Of a stretch of DNA of 64,000 nt, positions 1-6,562 are shown one piece after another. The position numbers were made by a program, and so were the translations under genes. Each line of letters begins with the position of its first letter. Position 1 is the first letter of the stretch. This stretch comes from Amycolatopsis marina (GTDB lineage Bacteria > Actinomycetota > Actinomycetes > Mycobacteriales > Pseudonocardiaceae). Where the stretch lies: positions 124,001 to 188,000 of the forward strand of contig NZ_FOKG01000006.1 of the NCBI RefSeq assembly GCF_900111885.1, written 5' to 3'. The notes beneath the pieces are model-generated. The model searched no databases. It worked only from the letters and a program-made list of their open reading frames with translations, and was not told the origin of the DNA.

Positions 1-325
1 TGCCGTCTGCAGCGACCCCCAGGCTGTGGCCGCCGAGGCGGACGAGCAGCAGGCCGACACGACGGGGCCGGGACACGTGCTCGATCAGCGCGGCGACGTC
101 GAGACCAGGACGCTCGGGCTCCCCTTCGACGTCCAGTGGCGCGAACGGCACCGCGACCGTCGCCGTCGTTCCGTCCCCGCCGTGCACGACGACCTCGGCG
201 GAAGTCAGCGTCGTGGCGCGCACACCGTCGTTGCGTTCGGCGAACCGGTCGAACCAGCGGGCCAGCCGGTCGGCCCCCACCTCGACAGCCCTGCCGCCGC
301 CACTGACGTCGCGCTGCCTGCTCAT
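1..325 (-). CDS. acVLRF1-like peptidyl-tRNA hydrolase, N-terminal part (cut by window edge)
   Basis: The minus strand is open from an ATG at 323-325 to the window edge, giving 108 residues and no stop. The N-terminus has a GGGR-V-EV motif at residues 9-16, followed by a W-F-x-x-FAER segment, and a later LLLVRLGGHSLGV stretch. These resemble the actinobacterial VLRF1 (Vms1/ANKZF1-type) release-factor family, which is thought to free nascent chains from stalled ribosomes by hydrolysing peptidyl-tRNA. The catalytic GxxQ region is expected further downstream and lies outside the window, so activity cannot be judged. The gene is divergent from the regulator at 447. Identification is by recalled family pattern only. 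Confidence 0.62.
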   Translation of the reverse strand, partial: MSRQRDVSGGGRAVEVGADRLARWFDRFAERNDGVRATTLTSAEVVVHGGDGTTATVAVPFAPLDVEGEPERPGLDVAALIEHVSRPRRVGLLLVRLGGHSLGVAADG

Positions 326-446
326 CCCGTCAGGGTACGAACTTTCACGTTGCCCCGGCGGCAAGTGGTGCCGCCTTCGGGTGGAGCCGGGCGGAAACAC
401 GGCTCGGGTGCCGCTTTTCGTCGCTCCGCACAGCAGCATGGCCCGC

Positions 447-1487
447 ATGACCGAACCGGACCCCACCGTGCGCGGACAGGAACTCGGCGAGGCGTTGCGC
501 GGCCTGCGCGAGCGCGCCGGACTCAGCCTGGCCGACGCCGCCAAGCGGATCGACGCCTCGGCCAGCAAGCTGAGCAGGCTGGAGAACGGCAAGCGCGCTG
601 CGCCGATCGAGGACGTCGCCGCGCTGCTGGCCGTGTACGGAACGACCGGACGGCCGCGCACCCAGCTGCTCGGCCTCGCACGTGAGGTCGGCGAGCGGGG
701 CTGGTGGCAGCGCAACCGGCCGAGTTTCGCCGAGCGGCAGAACACGCTGGTCTCGCTGGAGTCCCGCGCGCTGACGATCACGAACTTCGAGGGCATGACC
801 GTGCCGGGGCTGTTGCAGACCGGCGAGTACACGCGTTCGCTGATGATCGAGTGCGGGCATGTGCCGGAGAACGAGGTCGAGGCGCGCATGGTCACGCGGT
901 TGCGCAGGCACTCGATCCTGCGGCGGCAGTCGCCGCCGGGGCTCGTCGCGATCATCGACGAACTCGCCCTGCACCGGCTCATCGGCGGGCCCGACGTGCT
1001 GCGCAGGCAACTCGACCATCTCGTGGAGCTGGCGACCTACCCGAACATCGAACTGCGGGTCGTGCCCAACGACGGCAGCGCGCACGCGGGCATCAACGGC
1101 GCGTTCACGGTGCTCCGGCGGCCGGAGGGCACGCCCGTGGTGTTCCTGGAGAACCTGACCTCGAGCCTCTTCCTTGAGGAGCGCCACGAGATCGCCAGGT
1201 ACGAGTACGCGACGCGCGAACTGCTCGCCCGCGCCCTCGATGCGGCACAATCGGTGCGGCGCATTGCCATGCTGGCAAGGCGGCTCGACGCGGGAGGGCG
1301 ACAGCAGGTGGACGACGTCACGGCACTGAACTGGCGGAAGAGCAGCTACAGCGGCAGCCAGGAGAACTGTGTGGAGGCCGCCCACACGAGCCGGGGGGTA
1401 CTGCTGCGCGACTCCAAGAACCCCGAGGGCGGACACCTCACAGTATCTCCCCGAACCCTGCGAAATTTGCCGAATCAGCAACATTAG
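447..1487 (+). CDS. XRE-family regulator, DUF5753 type, fused to a C-terminal DUF397 domain
   Basis: A 346-residue protein. Residues 13-66 are a helix-turn-helix (LRERAGLSLADAAKRI ... SASKLSRLENGKR). Residues about 80-270 match DUF5753, the sensor half of Scr1-type actinobacterial regulators (FEGMTVPGLLQTGEYTR, the EARM-RL-R region, VVFLENL). Residues about 290-340 are a full DUF397 domain (LNWRKSSYSG ... VEAAH ... LRDSKNPEG). DUF397 is normally a separate small gene directly downstream, and the pair is usually read as toxin-antitoxin-like; here both lie in one open frame. An ATG at 438 is also possible; neither start has a strong SD. An internal GTG at 1308 with a good SD could also release DUF397 alone. 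Confidence 0.88.
   Translation: MTEPDPTVRGQELGEALRGLRERAGLSLADAAKRIDASASKLSRLENGKRAAPIEDVAALLAVYGTTGRPRTQLLGLAREVGERGWWQRNRPSFAERQNTLVSLESRALTITNFEGMTVPGLLQTGEYTRSLMIECGHVPENEVEARMVTRLRRHSILRRQSPPGLVAIIDELALHRLIGGPDVLRRQLDHLVELATYPNIELRVVPNDGSAHAGINGAFTVLRRPEGTPVVFLENLTSSLFLEERHEIARYEYATRELLARALDAAQSVRRIAMLARRLDAGGRQQVDDVTALNWRKSSYSGSQENCVEAAHTSRGVLLRDSKNPEGGHLTVSPRTLRNLPNQQH
1292..1310 (+). promoter_or_regulatory. Internal SD and GTG start before the DUF397 domain
   Basis: GGGAGGG at 1292-1298 lies 9 nt before an in-frame GTG at 1308-1310. Starting there gives a 59-residue protein, the usual size of a free-standing DUF397. The sequence shows the site; its use is inferred. Confidence 0.4.
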
Positions 1488-1524
1488 TTGTCAGATTCGC
1501 CGCGGTGGGCGGAGAGTGGACAGC

Positions 1525-2163
1525 ATGAGCGAAAACAGCGTCGACGAGCGCTTCACCAAGCCGTACTGGGACGAACGCTACGGCTCGGCCACGCGCATGT
1601 GGAGTGGCAACCCGAACCCCCAACTTGTCCGCGAGGTCGCCGATCTCGAACCGGGCACCGCGCTGGAAGCGGGCTGCGGCGAGGGCGCGGACGCGCACTG
1701 GCTGGCCCGGCAGGGCTGGCGGGTGACCGCGATGGACGTCTCCAGCGTCGCCATCGAGCGGGGCGCGGCCCACGCGGAGCCGGAGATCGCCGACCGCATC
1801 ACCTGGCGCCAGGCGGACCTGACGAGCTGGACCGCCGAGGACACGTACGACCTGGTGAGCGCCCAGTTCATCCACTTCCCGCAGCCGTTGCGCGAGCGGG
1901 TGTACACGCAGCTCGCGGCGGCGGTCGCCCCCGGCGGCACGCTGCTCGTCGTCGCCCACCATCCGCACGACATGCACACCGCGAAGGACCACCGCCCGCA
2001 GGAGCCGGACCTGTTCTTCACCGCCGAGGAACTCGCGGAGTCCCTCGACCCCAAGGAGTGGGAGATCGTGACGACGGACGCGCGACCGCGCGTCGCGACC
2101 ACCCCGGATGGCAACGAGATATCCATCCGCGACACGGTTCTGCGAGCCCGCCGCCGTTCCTGA
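1525..2163 (+). CDS. Class I SAM-dependent methyltransferase
   Basis: A 212-residue Rossmann-fold methyltransferase. Motif I is EAGCGEGAD at residues 48-56, the acidic residue ending beta-2 is D71 (VTAMDVSS), the post-II region is ITWRQADLTSW, and a motif near LVSAQFIHFP matches the motif IV position. The N-terminal YWDERYG pattern is common in TPMT/thiol-type and UbiE-like small methyltransferases. The substrate cannot be told from sequence. The ATG at 1525 is preceded by a GGGCGGAG SD at 1507-1514; a GTG at 1516 is possible. It follows the DUF397 fusion by 37 nt on the same strand. Confidence 0.85.
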   Translation: MSENSVDERFTKPYWDERYGSATRMWSGNPNPQLVREVADLEPGTALEAGCGEGADAHWLARQGWRVTAMDVSSVAIERGAAHAEPEIADRITWRQADLTSWTAEDTYDLVSAQFIHFPQPLRERVYTQLAAAVAPGGTLLVVAHHPHDMHTAKDHRPQEPDLFFTAEELAESLDPKEWEIVTTDARPRVATTPDGNEISIRDTVLRARRRS

Positions 2164-2189
2164 GTCGGTTGGTGCGTGCGCGGGGCGCC

Positions 2190-2283
2190 GGGATGGAGCG
2201 CCTGCAAGTACCACCAAGCAAGATCCACAGCGTCGCCAACCACCCCCATCCGCACTTTCCCGGGAAAGTGCGGATGGGGGTGG
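2190..2283 (+). repeat. Palindromic repeat family A, copy 1
   Basis: The unit starts with GGGATGG, contains the core TGCAAGTACCACC at 2203-2215 and ends in a perfect 44-bp palindrome at 2240-2283 centred on CACTTTCCCGGGAAAGTG (2253-2270). It sits just after the methyltransferase gene. Other copies are at 2858-2970, 57074-57187 and, inverted, 57658-57746. The palindrome could act as a terminator or as a REP/MITE-like element. Confidence 0.8.
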
Positions 2284-2405
2284 CGGAGCACCGTTCATGA
2301 GCGCGGACGGTTACCTGAGAGGTTATCGCCACGGAGCCGAGCGCTCGCCAGAATGATGATCACGGCCGTGTCAGGGGAACGCGGACCTCGACCGGAGGGA
2401 ACATC

Positions 2406-2840
2406 ATGACCACAGCCATCTCGACCACCACCCGTGCCGTCGTGGAGGAGCTGTTACGGCGAATCGGGGCGGGCGACCCCGAGCGCGTGGCCGAGCTGTA
2501 CGCCGAGCCGAGCGACTGGAAACTGAACTGGCCGGAGTCCGAGCACGGGCGGACGGCCACGCCGTGGATCCGCCACCGGGCGAGCCGCGCCGACGCGGCG
2601 GCACATTTCCGCGAGATCGGCGAGCACCACCTGCCGGAGGAAGCGGACACCCGGATCGAACGAATCCTCGTCGACGGCGAGGAAGCGGTGGTGCTGGGCG
2701 AAATCCGCCAGACAGCGCGCTCCACCGGCCGCCCCTACCGAGCGAGATTCGCCCTGCACCTCACGGTGGAGAACGGCCAGATCACCCGTCATCACATCTA
2801 CGAGGACAGCCTGTCGGTAGCCAAGGCCTTCACCCCGTAA
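2406..2840 (+). CDS. SnoaL-like / NTF2-fold protein
   Basis: A 144-residue protein with the SnoaL-type NTF2 pattern: an N-terminal helix pair (AVVEELLRRIGAGDPERVAELYAE), a W-rich beta segment (DWKLNWPESEHGR), a 'RADAAAHFREIGEHHLPEEADTRIERILVDGEEAVVLGEI' region (given here only as its recognisable order of helix, strand and turn), and a closing HHIYEDSLSVAKAF strand. Members are polyketide cyclases, ketosteroid-isomerase-like enzymes or binding proteins; no specific role can be assigned. The ATG at 2406 is preceded by GGAGGGAACATC. Family A repeats flank the gene on both sides. Confidence 0.8.
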   Translation: MTTAISTTTRAVVEELLRRIGAGDPERVAELYAEPSDWKLNWPESEHGRTATPWIRHRASRADAAAHFREIGEHHLPEEADTRIERILVDGEEAVVLGEIRQTARSTGRPYRARFALHLTVENGQITRHHIYEDSLSVAKAFTP

Positions 2841-2857
2841 ACGCACCTCACCTCCAA

Positions 2858-2970
2858 GGATGATGCGCCTGCAAGTACCACCAAGCAAGATCACCACCAC
2901 CGCCAACTACCCCCAACCGCACTTTCCCGGGAAAGTGCTAGTCCACTCACGACACTTTCTCGGGAAAGTG
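2858..2970 (+). repeat. Palindromic repeat family A, copy 2, with an extra palindrome
   Basis: Starts GGATGATGCG, carries the core TGCAAGTACCACC at 2870-2882, then GCACTTTCCCGGGAAAGTGC at 2919-2938 (perfect) and a second palindrome at 2953-2970 differing by one base. It is in the same orientation as copy 1, so the SnoaL gene lies between two direct copies. Confidence 0.8.
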
Positions 2971-3047
2971 CTTGGCGTGCAGGAGAAACTGCTTGCCTTG
3001 TGCCGCTCATCGAACCAGAGTGACCCTTTGCCGACAGCACGTTCTCC

Positions 3048-3063
3048 TAGAACTGGTGTTCGA
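3048..3063 (+). promoter_or_regulatory. LexA-like SOS box upstream of the DUF222 relic
   Basis: TAGAACTGGTGTTCGA differs by one base from the actinobacterial LexA consensus TCGAAC-N4-GTTCGA. It ends 14 nt before the GTG that opens the DUF222/HNH relic. Related 13E12/DUF222 genes in mycobacteria are known to carry LexA boxes, so this is probably a leftover control site. Confidence 0.6.
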
Positions 3064-3077
3064 GTAGCGTCGGCGGC

Positions 3078-3250
3078 GTGGACGTTGACGAGCAGGTGAT
3101 ACCCGCGTGGCAGCTCTCCGAGGGGGAGCTGCTTGGTGGGCTGCTTGGCTGGACCCGGAGCAACGGCCACTCCGCAACACCGCGCATCATCCACCCAATC
3201 GACGCAGGCCGGACATACCCCGCCAACGCCAGCCAACCTCAACACCCGCA
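3078..3250 (+). pseudogene. Relic of a DUF222/HNH endonuclease gene (internal deletion, frame change)
   Basis: The GTG at 3078 opens a short frame whose first residues (VDVDEQVIPAWQLSEGELL) look like the N-terminus of Pseudonocardiaceae DUF222/HNH proteins. After about 30 codons the resemblance ends. In the +2 shifted frame, near 3146-3230, a segment reading WLDPEQRPLRNTAHHPPN looks like the C-terminal tail of the same family. The simplest reading is loss of nearly the whole gene by internal deletion with a frame change. No catalytic region remains, so no product is expected. Both assignments rest on recalled family patterns. Confidence 0.5.
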
Positions 3251-3347
3251 CCCGTGCAGGGCGGCTACATGCTGCTGATGACGGCAAGTACTTTAAGGAT
3301 GCTAAAGTACTTGCGAGACATCGAGTTACCACTGGGGAGGCGGCACC

Positions 3348-3776
3348 ATGACCGACCACACCACGTCCGACGCGCATGCCGCTCTGCGCGGTGCATCGCG
3401 GGCCGAGCGCCGGACCAGGGCAGCGAGCCGCTGGTTCTCGCGCTACCTGCTGCTCATGGGAGCACTCGCTATCGGGCATATCGTGTCGGTCGAGGTCTAC
3501 TTCACCTCGGGTGCCGCTCGGGTAGCCGCGGCGGCCTGCTGGGCGCTGGCGGTGGTGGCGCTCGGCCTGTGGGCGGAGACCCACGACGTCTTCCCCGAAC
3601 GGGCGGGCCGACATGTCGTCATCGCGGTGGCGGTGTGGTACGGGTGCTACCTGGTCGCGCTCGGCCCGATCGTTCGCTGGCAGGCCGGGACGTCGCTGGG
3701 CTGGTGGACGGCCGCCGCGGTGGTGCTGGCCGCGCCGTTCTTCGTCGCCGCCTGGCGCGTGTGGCGGCGCTCGTGA
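3348..3776 (+). CDS. Small integral membrane protein of unknown function
   Basis: A 142-residue protein with a polar N-terminal tail (about 30 residues) followed by four predicted membrane spans, roughly residues 32-52, 58-75, 88-106 and 118-138, and a basic end (WRVWRRS). No catalytic motif is visible. ATG at 3348 follows a GGGGAGG SD. Its stop overlaps the GTG start of the winged-helix regulator by four bases, so the two are translationally coupled; regulators of this winged-helix type often sit with small membrane proteins, which suggests a regulator-target pair. Confidence 0.7.
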   Translation: MTDHTTSDAHAALRGASRAERRTRAASRWFSRYLLLMGALAIGHIVSVEVYFTSGAARVAAAACWALAVVALGLWAETHDVFPERAGRHVVIAVAVWYGCYLVALGPIVRWQAGTSLGWWTAAAVVLAAPFFVAAWRVWRRS

Positions 3777-4075
3777 CACACCCTCGTCACCGTCTCGACA
3801 GCGTCATCCACTCCCCCGCCCGGTTCTCGATCATGGCGGCGCTGCTGGCGGCGGACAAGGTCGAGTTCCGGTTCGTCCGCGACACGGTCGAGCTCAGCGA
3901 CTCCGCCCTCTCCCAGCATGTCACCACGCTCGAGCAGGCCGGATACGTCAAGGTCACGAAGGGGCAGGCCGGACGCAGGCCGCGTACCTGGCTGTCCGCC
4001 ACGAAGGCAGGCCGGACCGCGTTCCGCGACCATCTCGCCCTCCTCAACGAACTCGCGGGCTCCGGGGAGCAATAG
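3773..4075 (+). CDS. Winged-helix transcriptional regulator (HTH_27/MarR-like)
   Basis: A 100-residue protein starting at GTG 3773, overlapping the upstream stop by GTGA. It has the pattern of the compact 'winged helix DNA-binding' family: LDSVIHSPARFSIMAALL, then VEFRFVRDTVELSDSALSQH, LEQAGYVKV, a wing containing GRRPRTW, and a C-terminal KAGRTAFRDHL helix. The recognition helix is around SALSQHVTTLEQ. It probably controls its own operon with the membrane protein. A GTG at 3761 is an alternative start. Confidence 0.82.
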   Translation: MTHPRHRLDSVIHSPARFSIMAALLAADKVEFRFVRDTVELSDSALSQHVTTLEQAGYVKVTKGQAGRRPRTWLSATKAGRTAFRDHLALLNELAGSGEQ

Positions 4076-4084
4076 GGTCGCCGC

Positions 4085-4717
4085 ATGCTCCTGTGGATCA
4101 ACGGCCCCTTCGGCGGTGGGAAGACACAGACCGCGCACGAGCTCCGGCGTCGCCTTCCCGGCAGCGTCATCTGCGATCCCGAACATCCCGGCTTCGGGCT
4201 GCACCGGATGACTCCGCCGGCACTGCGCGGCGACTTCCAGGACCTCCCCGCCTGGCGGCAGGGCGTCTTCGAAGTACTGGACAAGGTGCTCACCGAGCAT
4301 CCCGGCACCGCGATCGCGCCGATGACCGTCGTGGAACCCGCCTACCTCGACGAGACCGTGGGACGACTGCGGGAGCGTGGGCACGACGTCCGGCACTTCG
4401 CGCTGCTGGCCGAGCGCGAGACGGTCCTGCGACGACTGCGTGAACGCAACTTCGGTCACGTCCTCGGGTTCGTCTCCGGTGCGAACTCGCCGCTGTTCCG
4501 GAACAGTTTCGCCCTGTCCAAACTGGATCTGTGCCTGGAACGGTTGCGCGGCACCGAGTTCGCCGAGCAGCTGCGGACCGACCACCTGACCGTTCCGCAG
4601 GTCGCCGATCGCATCGCCGCCTCGGCCGGACTTACGCTCACCTCCAACACCGACAGCCCGCTCCAGGGGCGCTTGCGCCGGGCGTGGACCGGAATCAAGC
4701 ACATCCGGTTCGACTGA
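4085..4717 (+). CDS. P-loop ATPase/kinase, TmrB (tunicamycin resistance)-like
   Basis: A 210-residue protein. The N-terminus LLWINGPFGGGKTQTA contains a Walker A motif (residues 7-14) placed exactly as in Bacillus TmrB, which is an ATP-binding tunicamycin-resistance protein. The rest fits a nucleoside-kinase-like fold: a DPEHPGFGL strand-loop, VVEPAYL, and a helix with FALLAERETVLRRLRER resembling the lid of P-loop kinases. Whether it acts on tunicamycin is unknown; many homologues are simply annotated as AAA or shikimate-kinase-like. It starts 9 nt after the regulator and may share its transcript. Confidence 0.72.
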   Translation: MLLWINGPFGGGKTQTAHELRRRLPGSVICDPEHPGFGLHRMTPPALRGDFQDLPAWRQGVFEVLDKVLTEHPGTAIAPMTVVEPAYLDETVGRLRERGHDVRHFALLAERETVLRRLRERNFGHVLGFVSGANSPLFRNSFALSKLDLCLERLRGTEFAEQLRTDHLTVPQVADRIAASAGLTLTSNTDSPLQGRLRRAWTGIKHIRFD

Positions 4718-4740
4718 GGACGAGCGCTGATAGCCGGAAA

Positions 4741-5844
4741 CTACCGCACCGTCAGTGGCGTGGCGCGCTGGTCGAAGAACAGCCGCGCGACGAGGTCACC
4801 GCGGGAGCCGGTGCCGGTCTTGGAGAAGATCGACTTCAGATGGTCCTGGACGGTGTAGGTCGACATCCGAAGCCGGTTCGCGATCTGCCTGGTCGGCAGG
4901 CCTTGTGCGACACACTCGGTGACCCGTCGCTCCTGACGGGTGAGGCCATACAGATCGGCCAGCAGCGGCGCCATCTCCGCCGGACGTACCGCTTCGAGTA
5001 GGACCGCGACGGGCGCCGTCTCGTCCTCGCCCAGCAGTGAGGCCCGCACGATCACCCAACGGCCGGCCTTGGTTCGCACACGTGCTCTGGCCAGCCCGGT
5101 GCTCACCTCGGCCGGCTGCCCGTCCTCCCGGCCACCGACGGCACGGGCCTTCCTGGCAACGGCGCGAATCACCAGCGGGAGCGTCGTGCCCGCCCGTGCG
5201 CCGGTGCCGAGTTCGTCGACCCACTGCTCGGCCACCTGATTGGCGAGGTCGACGCCGTCACCGGGGTCCAGCACGAGCATTCCGGCCTCGTCGCGGTCGG
5301 CACAGGCTTCCTCCAGCAACAGCGACCGGCGCAGGCCGTCCGAGATCAAACCGGTCAGCGACGCGACGAGCCGTACCTCGGACGAGGAAAAGTTCGGGCG
5401 GTCCTTCTCCCGGAACACGGTCAGCGCACCCCAGGTGCCGGTGCCGCTGGACAGGAGGACCCGGAGCTCGTCGGAATACCCTCCGGGACGCCGGACCTCT
5501 CGGTGTCGGCGGCTGAGGTCGAGCTGACTGGCGGTGACGTCGCTGAGGCTGGCCGCGGCTCTGCCGACGCGCGCCATGTCGACCCACTTGAGGTAGTCGG
5601 GCTCGCGCAACTCGATCTCGACAAGCCGGCTAATGGCGTCCGCGGGCATCCCGTTCTCGACGTACTCCGCGGTCGGCAGCATCGTGGCCGGGTCCATCGT
5701 CATCAAGCACGAGCCTTCCGACGGCACAGCGCCGTCCAGCGCATCGCTCACCGCGCGCCAGTAGTCCTCCACGCCGAGCCCGCGGTGGACCAGCCGCGAA
5801 AGGGTGTCGCGGAGCCGGTCGTGCATCGCCAGGGCGGTCGCCAT
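4741..5844 (-). CDS. LuxR-family transcriptional regulator with N-terminal sensor region
   Basis: A 367-residue protein. Residues about 300-355 form a LuxR helix-turn-helix (LTRQERRVTECVAQGLPTRQ followed by IANRL, and VQDHLKSIFSKTG). Residues about 1-190 look like a GAF-type sensor region (TWGALTVFREKDRPNFSSSE, then VRLVASLTGLISDGLRRSL), and a second PAS-like part follows at about 195-290. The ligand is unknown. The gene converges on the TmrB-like gene with 23 nt between the stops and is divergent from the reductase gene at 5945, which could be its target. An internal ATG (residue 7) is also possible. Confidence 0.82.
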   Translation of the reverse strand: MATALAMHDRLRDTLSRLVHRGLGVEDYWRAVSDALDGAVPSEGSCLMTMDPATMLPTAEYVENGMPADAISRLVEIELREPDYLKWVDMARVGRAAASLSDVTASQLDLSRRHREVRRPGGYSDELRVLLSSGTGTWGALTVFREKDRPNFSSSEVRLVASLTGLISDGLRRSLLLEEACADRDEAGMLVLDPGDGVDLANQVAEQWVDELGTGARAGTTLPLVIRAVARKARAVGGREDGQPAEVSTGLARARVRTKAGRWVIVRASLLGEDETAPVAVLLEAVRPAEMAPLLADLYGLTRQERRVTECVAQGLPTRQIANRLRMSTYTVQDHLKSIFSKTGTGSRGDLVARLFFDQRATPLTVR

Positions 5845-5944
5845 GCCTCAACTTAACCGAACCCCCAGAAATGTGGGATAGCCGTTGGACCCACGGTGGC
5901 AGCACGCTGAGCACCAGCCAACAGGCCAGGTGAAAGGGAATCCG

Positions 5945-6562
5945 ATGCGTAGAACCCCAATCCGGCTTTACATGTCCACGTCGGTCGACGGGTACATCGC
6001 CGGGCCGGACGACCGGCCGGGTCAGGAACTCGGCCGTGGCGGCGGACGGCTGTTCAACTGGCTCGACGACCGGATGTCCGAGGGGATCAACGGGCAGGTG
6101 TACGCCGAGGCCGTGTCGACCGGCGCCGTGATATCCGGACGCCGCACGTACGAGCTGGCGGGTCGATGGCAGGGAGACCACCACGACGGCGTGCCGATCC
6201 ACGTGCTCACACACCACATCGACCCGGCCGACGAGCCACCGGGCAGCGTGAAGTACTACACCGACGTCAACGCGTGTGCCGCCGAAGCCAGGGAAGCAGC
6301 GGGAGATCGAGCCGTGATGGTCCACGGCGCGAGTGCGGCGCAGGCCTTACTGGCAGCCAATCAGCTCGACGAACTCGAACTGCACCTCGTCCCCGTACTG
6401 CTGGGTGGCGGACGGCGGCTGTTCGAGCCGACCGGACTCGGCCCCACCGATCTGGAACTCGTCCGTCGGCTCGAAGGTCGCGACGCCACACACCTTCGTT
6501 ACCGCATAATCCGTCGAGCGGGAAAACCCACGGGGACTGACGGCGAGCACGACGAGCACTAG
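5945..6562 (+). CDS. Dihydrofolate reductase-family protein (RibD C-terminal domain)
   Basis: A 205-residue single-domain protein. It opens with RLYMSTSVDGYIAGPDD, the hallmark of RibD-C/DHFR-like stand-alone reductases, followed by GAVISGRRTYELAGRW, VHVLTHH-type strand, VMVHGASAAQALLAANQLDEL and LVPVLLGGGRRLFE. These enzymes bind NADPH; the substrate of the stand-alone group is mostly unknown. ATG 5945 is preceded by GAAAGGGA. The stop TAG at 6560-6562 shares CTAG with the stop of the convergent dGTPase-like gene. Confidence 0.85.
   Translation: MRRTPIRLYMSTSVDGYIAGPDDRPGQELGRGGGRLFNWLDDRMSEGINGQVYAEAVSTGAVISGRRTYELAGRWQGDHHDGVPIHVLTHHIDPADEPPGSVKYYTDVNACAAEAREAAGDRAVMVHGASAAQALLAANQLDELELHLVPVLLGGGRRLFEPTGLGPTDLELVRRLEGRDATHLRYRIIRRAGKPTGTDGEHDEH

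Noticed and set aside
213..446. Upstream start of the DUF5753 regulator at 213
   Set aside because: It would overlap the divergent VLRF1-like gene and adds residues unlike the family, which begins shortly before the helix-turn-helix.
3107..3772. N-terminal extension of the winged-helix regulator back to 3107
   Set aside because: The extension overlaps the whole membrane-protein gene in another frame and reads as low-complexity Arg/Gly; the GTG at 3773 with a GTGA overlap is the normal family start.
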